A stretch of DNA of 6,609 bases from contig JADGOP010000137.1 in NCBI GenBank assembly GCA_017882935.1, positions 1 to 6,609 of the forward strand, read 5' to 3'. Of this stretch, positions 1-6,609 are shown piece after piece. The notes below the pieces were generated by a model. The model was not told the DNA's origin. It did no database searches and saw nothing but the letters and a program-made list of their open reading frames with translations. Every line of letters starts with the position of its first letter. Position 1 is the stretch's first letter. The position numbers were made by a program, and so were the translations under genes. This stretch comes from Actinomycetota bacterium. Lineage in GTDB: Bacteria; Actinomycetota; Acidimicrobiia; Acidimicrobiales; Iamiaceae.

Positions 1-66
1 GCTGCGAGACCGACCAGTGTGTCCCGTTTTCGCCTGGCCGACCCGCCGAGCCCCGAGCACAGGCTC

Positions 67-966
<900 letters not shown>

Positions 967-970
967 GTTG

Positions 971-976
971 TCCTCC
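971..976 (-). promoter_or_regulatory. Shine-Dalgarno site of menB
   Basis: Reads GGAGGA on the minus strand, 4 nt before GTG966. It lies inside the longer frame that begins at GTG993, so it argues for the shorter protein. Confidence 0.75.
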
Positions 977-1044
977 GGTGCAGGGCTGATCACGTGAGCG
1001 TAGGGGGCGCCGGCCGGGCACCGTGCACGTCGCGGCGGGGTGGA

Positions 1045-3018
1045 TCAGCAGCTGGCCGGCAGCGGCCCGAGCGACACGGTGCCCCCGAACAGGGTGACGA
1101 GCCGCCGGTCGGTCGGGGCCCGGTCGCACGGCGTCGGCGACGTCGACCCCGCAGGCGTGGCGAGCAGGACGCCGATGAGGCCCTGGCGGTCGAGCGTCCC
1201 GGACTCGAGCACGGGCACCCAGCGCACCAGCTCGGGCACCGTGGCCACGCGGCCCCGCGTCGCCAGGGTCGCGAGGTTGACGTCGCGGACCGCGCCGAGA
1301 GGTGAGGTCGGCGGCGCGGCACCCACGGCCAGCACCACCGCAGCGGCCCGTCGGCGGACGGCGGCGGGGCCGGCCGGCGGGGTGTCGAGCGGCGCCAGCG
1401 CCCCGGCCGCGGTGGACGCGGCGCGGCGGAGACGGGTGAGCCCGTCGTCAGCGCGGAACGGCACCGTGGCCCGGCTCGCGGGGTCGGACAGGATGGCGGT
1501 CAGCGCGGTCAGCTCGTCACCCGCCGTGGCAGGAACCTGCGCGCCCGTCGGGGCGCGCAGCAGCACGATCGGCGCCACCGTCGCGGCCACCGCGCGGGAG
1601 CGCAGCGTGGGATCGAGGTCGGCGAGGAGCTGGCCGAGGACCGTCGGAGTGGTGGCGAGCCCCCGGCACAGGCGGGTGGTCCAGAGCTGCTGCTCGGTGG
1701 CCGTCGGCGGCCGGCCGAGCAGGCGGCGGTGCGCCAGCGAGATCGCCGGGGTGGGGTCCAGGCGGTCCGATGCGAGCGTGGCCGAGGCGACCCCCACGGC
1801 GATGTTCCCGGTCGCGTCCTCGGGTCGGAGCACCGTCACGAAGCTCCGTCCGGAGCTGGAGGTGTTGTCGCGCAGGATGGCCGGGCAGCTGCCCGAGATC
1901 GCCAGACGCGGCAGCCGCTGCGCGGATCGGTTGCCCTCGACGGTCAGGTAGTCGACGTCGTCGACGCGGATCTCCGGCTCCGCAGCCACTCCGGGGTCGG
2001 TGTCGGTGCCGCCCTGGTTTCCGTCGACGCGCACGCGCGTGAAGCGGGCGAACCCGGGCCCGGCCGTGGGCCTCGCCTCGACGCGTGCCAGGAGGCTGCC
2101 CGTGGAGCGGTTCGCGGTGAGGTGCACATCGGAGAGGCGCGGCCCGTTCACGTTGATGCCCGCGCCCTTGCCCCACATGCGGTTCCCGGCCACGAGCACG
2201 CGGGCCAGGGCCACGTTCGGCTCGATGTCGATGGTCTGGATGGTGACGTCGTCGACCAGGTTCCCGCGGATGGTCGCGTCGGTGGTGTCAGTGGCCGTGA
2301 TGCCCTGGCGCCCGGTGTGGCTGACGTGGTTGTCCTCGGCCAGGGCGCGGCGGGCCTGCCAGCCGAGGTAGATGCCGTCGCCGTACGTCGACCGGATGTC
2401 GAGGTCGCTGATGGTGGTGTCGCTGCCCCGGCTGGTGGCCACGCCGGCCTGGCCCTCGTAGGGGTTGTGTTGGTAGTCGGTGTCCTCGCCGCGGGGGTTG
2501 GCGCCGATGATGTCCAGGTGCCGGGCCGCGACCCGTGCGTCGTGCTGGAAGTCGATGACCGAGCGCACGTTGGGGCTCGGCGCGTCGTGGCCGTCACCCG
2601 TCTGCAGCAGCCGGGCGGGTGGGCCCGAGGTGGGACCGGTGAGGGCGATGTCGTGGCGGCCCTGCACGACGAGGCTGACGTGGACGCGGTAGTCGCCGGG
2701 AGGGAACGTGAGCTCGGTCCCGTCGGGCAGCCGGCTGAGCAGCTGCGCGAACGCCTCGCTGATGTCGGGGAGCTGCTGCCAAGAGCGGGGGACCGTGACC
2801 CGGGTCGCGATCCGTGGGGGCACGGGCAACGCCGCCGGCAGTGGCGTCCAGGGATCGGCCACCGATGACGCGGGTCGGGAGGGGGTGCTGGTGGGCCCCG
2901 GGCCCGGCGGCCGCGGTGCCTGGCCCCGCTGCTGCCCCGAGCTGGCCCACAGCGTCGCGAGGACCGCGAAGGCCACCGCACCTGCGGCGAGCCAGAGGAT
3001 CACGGGGCGTCGGCGCAT
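1045..3018 (-). CDS. Membrane-anchored right-handed beta-helix protein with DUF4214-like C-terminal repeats
   Basis: 657 aa from ATG3018. Order: short basic N-terminus (MRRRP), one hydrophobic segment (about 4-25) acting as signal peptide or anchor, a Pro/Thr/Ser-rich linker (30-68), then a right-handed parallel beta-helix (about 75-415). The helix opens with GTELTFPPGDYRV (about 100-112) and carries rungs such as GDGIYLGW (213-220), GRQGI (236-240) and Asn/Asp turns typical of pectate-lyase-like folds. Residues 427-485 (HRRLLGRPPTATEQQLW and following) and 580-622 (VPELVRWVPVLESGTLDRQG) resemble two copies of DUF4214, by eye only. Four cysteines (378, 451, 631, terminal 657) suggest disulfides outside the membrane. 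It probably binds or cleaves an extracellular polysaccharide; I cannot name the substrate or identify catalytic residues. In-frame starts also exist at ATG3033 and GTG3048; none has a Shine-Dalgarno, and ATG3018 was chosen because it gives a compact signal sequence. Divergent from ech. Confidence 0.85.
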   Translation of the reverse strand: MRRRPVILWLAAGAVAFAVLATLWASSGQQRGQAPRPPGPGPTSTPSRPASSVADPWTPLPAALPVPPRIATRVTVPRSWQQLPDISEAFAQLLSRLPDGTELTFPPGDYRVHVSLVVQGRHDIALTGPTSGPPARLLQTGDGHDAPSPNVRSVIDFQHDARVAARHLDIIGANPRGEDTDYQHNPYEGQAGVATSRGSDTTISDLDIRSTYGDGIYLGWQARRALAEDNHVSHTGRQGITATDTTDATIRGNLVDDVTIQTIDIEPNVALARVLVAGNRMWGKGAGINVNGPRLSDVHLTANRSTGSLLARVEARPTAGPGFARFTRVRVDGNQGGTDTDPGVAAEPEIRVDDVDYLTVEGNRSAQRLPRLAISGSCPAILRDNTSSSGRSFVTVLRPEDATGNIAVGVASATLASDRLDPTPAISLAHRRLLGRPPTATEQQLWTTRLCRGLATTPTVLGQLLADLDPTLRSRAVAATVAPIVLLRAPTGAQVPATAGDELTALTAILSDPASRATVPFRADDGLTRLRRAASTAAGALAPLDTPPAGPAAVRRRAAAVVLAVGAAPPTSPLGAVRDVNLATLATRGRVATVPELVRWVPVLESGTLDRQGLIGVLLATPAGSTSPTPCDRAPTDRRLVTLFGGTVSLGPLPASC

Positions 3019-3078
3019 GGGAGGGCCGAGCATCCACGACCGCGCCACCGGTCGTCAAGGAGGCTGGTGCTGCGGACG

Positions 3079-3092
3079 GCCACGCGCGTGGC
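3079..3092. promoter_or_regulatory. 14-bp perfect palindrome in divergent intergenic region (candidate operator)
   Basis: GCCACGCGCGTGGC equals its own reverse complement. It lies between the divergent beta-helix and ech genes, where an operator would control either or both. No regulator gene is in the window. A GC-rich palindrome can arise by chance, so the regulatory role is inference. Confidence 0.35.
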
Positions 3093-3120
3093 ACAGTTCC
3101 GCAGTTGCACCAATGGGCAG

Positions 3121-3138
3121 GGTGGCCGGCCGGCCACC
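3121..3138. promoter_or_regulatory. 18-bp perfect palindrome upstream of ech (candidate operator)
   Basis: GGTGGCCGGCCGGCCACC is perfectly self-complementary over 18 bp and ends 15 bp before ATG3154. Its centre is 44 bp (about four helical turns) from that of the palindrome at 3079-3092. Both contain GTGGC/GCCAC half-sites in opposite arrangement. It could be a repressor site or an RNA hairpin near the ech ribosome-binding site. Function is inferred from position and symmetry only. Confidence 0.4.
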
Positions 3139-3144
3139 GGGATC

Positions 3145-3148
3145 GGAG
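3145..3148 (+). promoter_or_regulatory. Shine-Dalgarno site of ech
   Basis: GGAG with 5 nt to ATG3154. It supports the 275-aa form over a 29-residue extension from GTG3067. Confidence 0.6.
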
Positions 3149-3153
3149 CGCAG

Positions 3154-3981
3154 ATGTCCCTCGTCGTCGTCGAGCACCCGCAGCCGCACACCGCGGTCGT
3201 CACGCTGAACCGGCCCGACCGGCTCAACGCGATGTCGATCGACCTGGTCATCGAGCTGCACGACCGGCTCGAGGAGGTCGCCGCCGACAACGACTGCTGG
3301 GTGGTGGTGCTCACCGGGGCCGGCCGGGCCTTCTGCTCGGGCCTCGACCTGAAGGACTACGGGATCATCCCCAACATCGACGGGCTCACGGTCGGCCGCA
3401 TCGCGCAGCGCTCGATGCGCTACTACTCGCGGCTCGTGCCGCTCATGCGGCGGATGCCCCAGCCCGTCATCGCGGCCGTCAACGGCCCGGCGTACGGCGG
3501 CGGCATGTGCCTCTGCCTCGGCGCCGAGCTGCGGGTGGCGTCGACCTCGGCGGCGTTCAACAGCACCGGCATCGTCAACGGCCTGACGAGCACCGAGCTG
3601 GGGGTGAGCTGGCTGCTGCCCCGCCTGGTCGGCGCCGCGCACAGCAACGACATCCTGCTGACGGGTCGCATCGTCGACGCCGCCGACGCGCATCGCATGG
3701 GCCTGGTGTCGCAGGTCTTCGACGACGAGGCGCTGCTCCCGGGCGCCCTCGAGATCGCCGCCCGCATGTGCGAGTTCAGCCCCTACGGGCTGGCCATGAC
3801 CAAGGACATCATCTGGGTCAACCTCGAGAACCCCAGCCTCGAGGCAGCCATCGAGATCGAGGACCGCAACCAGCTGATGCTGGGCTTCACCGAGAACCTC
3901 CCCGAGGCGATCCGGTCGTTCGACCAGAAGCGCCCGCCGAGCTACACCGACGAGCCCCGCCGGGACCTCTTCGGATCGTGA
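3154..3981 (+). CDS. Enoyl-CoA hydratase/isomerase family protein (crotonase fold)
   Basis: 275 aa, the usual length for a single-domain cytoplasmic crotonase acting on acyl-CoA thioesters. Oxyanion-hole segments are AFCSGLDL (59-66) and NGPAYGGGMC (110-119); the C-terminal helix region with AMTKDIIW (214-221) is also typical. Aligning by eye with rat enoyl-CoA hydratase, catalytic Glu144 falls on C119 and Glu164 on G139, so both hydratase acids are missing. E148 in TSTELG aligns, after one inserted residue, with Asp204 of dienoyl-CoA isomerase, so it may be a lone catalytic acid. Isomerase, hydrolase or another acyl-CoA activity is therefore as likely as hydration. Start: ATG3154 has GGAG 5 nt upstream and gives a standard N-terminus. 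GTG3067 lies only 3 nt after a perfect AAGGAGG and would add 29 unconserved-looking residues. Its stop overlaps GTG3978 of the M23 gene. Substrate unknown. Confidence 0.9.
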   Translation: MSLVVVEHPQPHTAVVTLNRPDRLNAMSIDLVIELHDRLEEVAADNDCWVVVLTGAGRAFCSGLDLKDYGIIPNIDGLTVGRIAQRSMRYYSRLVPLMRRMPQPVIAAVNGPAYGGGMCLCLGAELRVASTSAAFNSTGIVNGLTSTELGVSWLLPRLVGAAHSNDILLTGRIVDAADAHRMGLVSQVFDDEALLPGALEIAARMCEFSPYGLAMTKDIIWVNLENPSLEAAIEIEDRNQLMLGFTENLPEAIRSFDQKRPPSYTDEPRRDLFGS

Positions 3982-5435
3982 GCCGCCTGCCCAACTCGCG
4001 TTCTGGGTGGGAATCGGCGTGCCCCAGCACGCCGATTCCCACCCAGAACCGGTCGGGGGGACGGCCGCGGTCGGGGGGACGGTCGCGGGCGGGGCGGTCG
4101 GGGGTGGTGCTGGTGGCCGCGGGCGCGTTCGCGCTGTGCCTGGCGGGGGCAGGAACTGCTCGTGCCGTGGACCCCGGGCCGAGCACCACGCTCGCCGGCC
4201 CCACGACCACGGTCGGTGGGCCCACGACGGCTCCCCCGAGCACCGTGCCCGGCTCGGGGTCCACGACCACCACGACGCCCGGGAAGGGCAGCGCCCACGC
4301 CAAGCCCCCGGCCGACGCGGGTGGCGACGGCCGCGCGCCGGGCTCGAAGGCGCCTGCCGTCGTCTACCCCTTCCCGGCGAGCGCCATCGGGCTGGCGAAC
4401 GGGCTGCTCGACGCCAGCGTCCAGCTCACGACCCTCAGCGCCACCCAGCAGCGCCTCCTCGCCCGCGCCGCGGTGTCGGGGCGGGATCTGGCCGCCGCCC
4501 GCGCCCGGCGCGACGCCGCGTGGCGTGTGCGGCGGGTCACTGCGGCCACGGCGGTGGGGGCGCAGCACCGTGTCGACCGGGCCCGGACGCGGGTGCGCGC
4601 CTTCGCCCTCGAGGGCTACCTGACGGGCACCGAGCAGCGGCCGGGCGCGCTCGTCGTGGCTGTCACGGGTGGCGCCAGCTCGACGGGGGAGAGCGACAAC
4701 GACAACACCCTGCGCCTCACCACGCGCGACGCCGTCGTGTCCGAGCTGAAGGCGTCGACCGCAACCCGTGACGCCGCGGTGGCGCGCGACGACGTCGCTC
4801 GCCGGCGCCTGCTGGCGGCCACGGCCACGCGTGATCGCCTGGAGCGCGCCGATGCCTCGCTCGAACGGCGGGTGGCCACGTTGGCGACCCGGGTGGTGGG
4901 AGCCTCCCAGGACGCCGACCGGCTTCGGGCCATGGCGGGGAGCGGCCTCGAGGTGCTCGACGGCGGCAGCATCGGCGTGACCCTCGCGACCTTCCAGCAG
5001 CGGGCCGTCCTCTCGCTGCCGCACCCGTATCTCTCGCCGCCCCTGTCGCCGCTGCGCCTGGTCTCCAACTTCGGCTTCCGCATCGACCCCATGGGCGGCG
5101 GCGTGGGCTTCCACCCGGGTGTCGACTTCGCCGCGTCCTCCGGGACCCCCATCCGCGCCGCCGCGGGGGGGACGGTGGTGATCGCGTCCGGCCAGGGTGG
5201 CTACGGGAACTGCACCGTCATCGCGCACGTGGGCGGCCTCGGCACGCTCTACGCGCACCAGTCGCGCATTGTGGTGCGCGACGGGCAGCGGGTGAAGCGG
5301 GGCGACGTGATCGGTTACGTGGGCTCGACGGGCGCCTCCACGGGCCCGCACCTGCACTTCGAGGTCCGGGTGCTGGGCGCGCTCGCCGACCCCCTGCCCT
5401 GGCTGAAGCCACCCCTCGCACGGCTCCCGGACTGA
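3978..5435 (+). CDS. Exported coiled-coil M23-family metallopeptidase (LytM/peptidoglycan endopeptidase type)
   Basis: 485 aa if read from GTG3978, which overlaps the ech stop as GTGA. Parts: Arg/Gly-rich segment with repeated RSGG (25-42), hydrophobic signal sequence (about 43-60) with cleavage likely after ARA63, Thr/Pro/Gly-rich linker (64-125), Ala/Arg-rich coiled coil (about 145-315), and M23 domain (about 345-475). Zinc ligands are H379, D383 (HPGVD) and H460 of HLH; H427 (YAH) and H458 complete the active site, so it looks catalytically competent. Such proteins usually cut peptide cross-links of peptidoglycan outside the membrane, and the coiled coil often receives control from a partner. 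C54 is not in a lipobox. The start is uncertain. GTG4104 or GTG4107 would avoid the hairpin at 4000-4049 but would leave the signal peptide without positive charge. From GTG3978, the hairpin lies inside codons 8-24. No strong Shine-Dalgarno precedes GTG3978. Confidence 0.88.
   Translation: MSRLPNSRSGWESACPSTPIPTQNRSGGRPRSGGRSRAGRSGVVLVAAGAFALCLAGAGTARAVDPGPSTTLAGPTTTVGGPTTAPPSTVPGSGSTTTTTPGKGSAHAKPPADAGGDGRAPGSKAPAVVYPFPASAIGLANGLLDASVQLTTLSATQQRLLARAAVSGRDLAAARARRDAAWRVRRVTAATAVGAQHRVDRARTRVRAFALEGYLTGTEQRPGALVVAVTGGASSTGESDNDNTLRLTTRDAVVSELKASTATRDAAVARDDVARRRLLAATATRDRLERADASLERRVATLATRVVGASQDADRLRAMAGSGLEVLDGGSIGVTLATFQQRAVLSLPHPYLSPPLSPLRLVSNFGFRIDPMGGGVGFHPGVDFAASSGTPIRAAAGGTVVIASGQGGYGNCTVIAHVGGLGTLYAHQSRIVVRDGQRVKRGDVIGYVGSTGASTGPHLHFEVRVLGALADPLPWLKPPLARLPD
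4000..4049 (+). terminator. 23-bp perfect hairpin just after ech (terminator or cis-regulatory stem)
   Basis: Arms 4000-4022 and 4027-4049 are perfectly complementary around a 4-nt loop (CCCA). The stem begins 18 nt after the ech stop. No T-run follows; the next bases are G-rich, so it is not a textbook intrinsic terminator, although high-GC actinobacteria often use stems without a U-tract. If the M23 gene starts at GTG3978, the stem is in its coding region and could instead attenuate M23 expression. A dispersed palindromic repeat is a third option. Confidence 0.6.
4050..4082 (+). repeat. Two copies of a 15-bp direct repeat, 18-bp period
   Basis: CGGTCGGGGGGACGG occurs at 4050-4064 and 4068-4082. 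The 18-bp period keeps frame, giving RSGGRP then RSGGRS before the signal sequence of the M23 protein. A degenerate third unit (RAGRSG) follows. Confidence 0.8.
4073..4104 (+). other. Candidate G-quadruplex at the M23 signal-sequence region
   Basis: Plus-strand G-runs at 4073-4078, 4087-4089, 4091-4094 and 4100-4104 are separated by 8, 1 and 5 nt. A further six-G run lies at 4055-4060. Sequence pattern only; folding is not shown. Confidence 0.35.
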
Positions 5436-5438
5436 CCC

Positions 5439-5469
5439 GACCCGCGCCCAGCTCCGACGGGGGCGGGTC
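5439..5469. terminator. Imperfect hairpin between convergent genes, possible bidirectional terminator
   Basis: GACCCGCGCCC (5439-5449) pairs with GGGGGCGGGTC (5459-5469) except for one internal G-G mismatch, leaving a 9-nt loop. It fills most of the 32-bp gap between the convergent M23 and protease genes and enters the protease stop codon. An alternative register pairs TGACCC (5433-5438) with GGGTCA (5465-5470), which involves both stop codons. There is no T-tract on either side. Confidence 0.5.
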
Positions 5470-6217
5470 AGATGAGGACGCCGGGCGGCACGTTGCCACA
5501 GGTGTAGTTGGTGATGAAGTCCCCGTCGTCGAGGGTCTTGTGCACCACCGTGATGGGGATGGCGAGGCCTGTCTCGTCGCCGATGGTGAGGGCGAACACC
5601 ACACCCACCACGGTCCCGGTGCCGTCGATGAGCGGGCCCCCGGAGTTGCCCGGCTTGACCGAGGCGCTTGTGAGCAGGATCCGGAAGCCCGTGTCGAGCA
5701 CGTCACCGTCGAGCAGCTCGATGGTCTTGCCGGGCGCGAGCCTGAGCGCCTTGGCCAGGGGGTAGCCCACCGCCACGACCGGGGTCTTCCCCGGCGGGTC
5801 ATCGGCGGCGAGCGTGGCCACGTCGGGAAGCGTCTCGGACACGGTCACCTCGGCGAGGTCGACGTCGGGCGACACCTTGGCGCGCACCACGTGGAGCGGC
5901 CGGCTGTCCCACGTCTCGACCTGGATGTCGGCGGCGGGCGCGGCGGCGACGACGTGCCGGTTGGTGAGGATGGTGTGCGGCCCGATGGCGAACCCCGAGC
6001 CGACGATCACGAGCCCGCACTGCGTGACGCGGAACCGCACCACCACGAGCTTGTCGTGGTACGCGGGGCGCTCGGCGACCAGCGTGCTCTGTGGCGAGAT
6101 CTCATCGCTGACCGACCCCACCGGCGGGTCGGCGACACAGGCGCCGAGCAGCAGGATCCCGCCCAGCAGGGCTGCGACCGCCAGGGACCGGTGACGGCGC
6201 CGCGGGAGGCCGCTCAC
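5468..6217 (-). CDS. Lipoprotein trypsin-like serine protease
   Basis: 249 aa from GTG6217. A basic N-terminus (RRRHR) and hydrophobic stretch lead to lipobox LGAC with C27 as the predicted lipidated residue, so the mature enzyme should sit on the outer face of the cytoplasmic membrane. The chymotrypsin-fold triad is visible: H88 (TNRHVV), D120 (PDVDLAEV) and S192 (KPGNSGGPL). It therefore looks active and resembles the HtrA/S1 protease core. No PDZ domain follows, because the protein ends about 55 residues after the Ser. C67 and C240 may form a disulfide. The start is set by the GTGA overlap with the upstream gene's stop and by AGGAG at 6220-6224, 2 nt before it. The frame stays open upstream to 6379, but that part shadows the neighbouring gene. 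The overlap implies translational coupling. Substrate unknown; a role in envelope quality control is inference. Confidence 0.9.
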   Translation of the reverse strand: MSGLPRRRHRSLAVAALLGGILLLGACVADPPVGSVSDEISPQSTLVAERPAYHDKLVVVRFRVTQCGLVIVGSGFAIGPHTILTNRHVVAAAPAADIQVETWDSRPLHVVRAKVSPDVDLAEVTVSETLPDVATLAADDPPGKTPVVAVGYPLAKALRLAPGKTIELLDGDVLDTGFRILLTSASVKPGNSGGPLIDGTGTVVGVVFALTIGDETGLAIPITVVHKTLDDGDFITNYTCGNVPPGVLI

Positions 6218-6609
6218 TTCTCCTGCGCCCGGAGGTAGGCCACCAGCTGGTCGGCTCCGGCCTGGGCCTTGGTGCACACCTGGAACACCTGGTTCGCCTG
6301 GTTCTCCAAGCCGACGATGTCGGACTCGGTCTGGGCGTTGCCCACCGCGTTGAGCAGGTCCCGCGTCTGCGAGGCGCACTGGTCGAGCAGGTCGGCGGTG
6401 GCACCCACGTAGCTGGGGAAGGTCACCTTCACCGCCTGGCGGTCCTCGGCCTGGGCCTTCTCGTTGGCGAGCTTGACGACGCGGGCCTCGAGCTTCTTCG
6501 AGGAGGCGTCGGTGGCGCTGAGCTGCGAGTCGAGCTTCCGGGACAGGGCGTCGGCGCTCGAGTACTGGGACTTCCAGCGGTTGCCGCTCTTGCTGTTGTT
6601 CAGGGCGAC
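6214..6609 (-). CDS. Helical protein of unknown function, 5' end beyond the window
   Basis: The minus-strand frame is open from the window edge (6609) to TGA at 6214-6216, showing 131 C-terminal residues. I do not recognise the family. The visible part is almost wholly predicted helix, rich in Lys, Ala, Gln, Asp and Leu. A charged coiled-coil-like stretch (visible residues 20-60, KLEARVVKLANEKAQAEDR) is followed by a second helical region with C78 and C112, which could pair if the protein is exported. An internal GTG at 6432 would give a 72-residue protein, but it cuts through the coiled coil and has no clear Shine-Dalgarno, so the longer frame is preferred. The stop overlaps the start of the lipoprotein protease (GTGA), so the two are probably one operon and may work together, for example as partner or substrate. 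Any signal peptide would be outside the window. Confidence 0.7.
   Translation of the reverse strand, partial: VALNNSKSGNRWKSQYSSADALSRKLDSQLSATDASSKKLEARVVKLANEKAQAEDRQAVKVTFPSYVGATADLLDQCASQTRDLLNAVGNAQTESDIVGLENQANQVFQVCTKAQAGADQLVAYLRAQEK
6220..6224 (-). promoter_or_regulatory. Shine-Dalgarno-like site of the protease, inside the upstream gene
   Basis: AGGAG on the minus strand lies 2 nt before GTG6217 and within the final codons (Gln-Glu-Lys) of the upstream gene. The spacing is short, so expression may depend on translation arriving from the upstream gene. Confidence 0.4.

Noticed and set aside
48..66. GAGCC/GGCTC inverted repeat downstream of menB as a terminator
   Set aside because: Only 5 bp of stem with a 9-nt loop and no T-run; the rest of 1-66 shows nothing assignable.
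997..1002. TACGCT on the minus strand as a -10 box for menB
   Set aside because: No convincing -35 hexamer lies about 17 nt upstream; one TAnnnT match is not enough to call a promoter.
1729..2868. 379-codon plus-strand open frame opposite the beta-helix gene
   Set aside because: Antisense shadow with Val/Gly/Asp-rich composition and no motif; the minus-strand frame has a signal segment and beta-helix rungs.
2814..3977. Upstream extension of the M23 reading frame through the ech gene
   Set aside because: The extension is Arg/Pro/Ala-rich and shadows ech in another frame; the real gene begins at or after GTG3978.
4129..4140. Cys54 of the M23 protein as a lipoprotein cysteine
   Set aside because: The residue before it is Leu and no [LVI]-x-[GAS]-C lipobox is present; an ARA signal-peptidase I site follows instead.
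3942..5357. 471-codon minus-strand open frame opposite the M23 gene
   Set aside because: It lacks domain signals and is antisense to an M23 gene with all metal and catalytic residues.
6218..6379. N-terminal extension of the protease frame upstream of GTG6217
   Set aside because: It overlaps the upstream gene and carries Arg/Gly/Pro-rich shadow sequence; GTG6217 gives a textbook lipoprotein signal peptide.

Overview
The window is very GC-rich and has the long antisense open frames that such DNA produces. It looks like chromosomal DNA of a high-GC actinobacterium. Supporting points are GTG starts, a MenB of the actinobacterial (QTDADV) type, mycobacterial-style crotonase paralogues, and secreted proteins with Pro/Thr-rich linkers. 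Acidimicrobiia is my best guess at class level, because right-handed beta-helix proteins with DUF4214-like tails and coiled-coil M23 peptidases are common there. That placement is inference. I see no tRNA, rRNA, CRISPR array, insertion sequence or phage gene.

Layout. On the minus strand at the left are menB (67-966) and, upstream of it in the same direction, a membrane-anchored right-handed beta-helix protein (1045-3018). A divergent intergenic region of about 135 bp (3019-3153) holds two perfect palindromes. On the plus strand follow an enoyl-CoA hydratase/isomerase-family gene (3154-3981) and an exported M23 metallopeptidase (called 3978-5435). These two share a GTGA stop/start overlap, and a 23-bp perfect hairpin lies just past the ech stop. 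Converging from the right on the minus strand is a lipoprotein trypsin-like serine protease (5468-6217). Its start overlaps by GTGA the stop of a helical protein whose 5' end lies beyond the window (6214-6609). The two convergent units are 32 bp apart, with an imperfect hairpin between them.

Function. MenB catalyses a step of menaquinone synthesis. The Ech paralogue probably works on an acyl-CoA but lacks both classical hydratase glutamates. The other four products are exported, surface or unassigned proteins: a putative polysaccharide-binding or processing beta-helix protein, a peptidoglycan peptidase, and a lipoprotein protease coupled to an alpha-helical partner. I do not see one coherent pathway across the window. 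The most interesting points are the hairpin and repeat block at the M23 start, the altered Ech active site, the palindrome pair in the divergent promoter, the beta-helix/DUF4214-like fusion, and the two-gene lipoprotein-protease unit.
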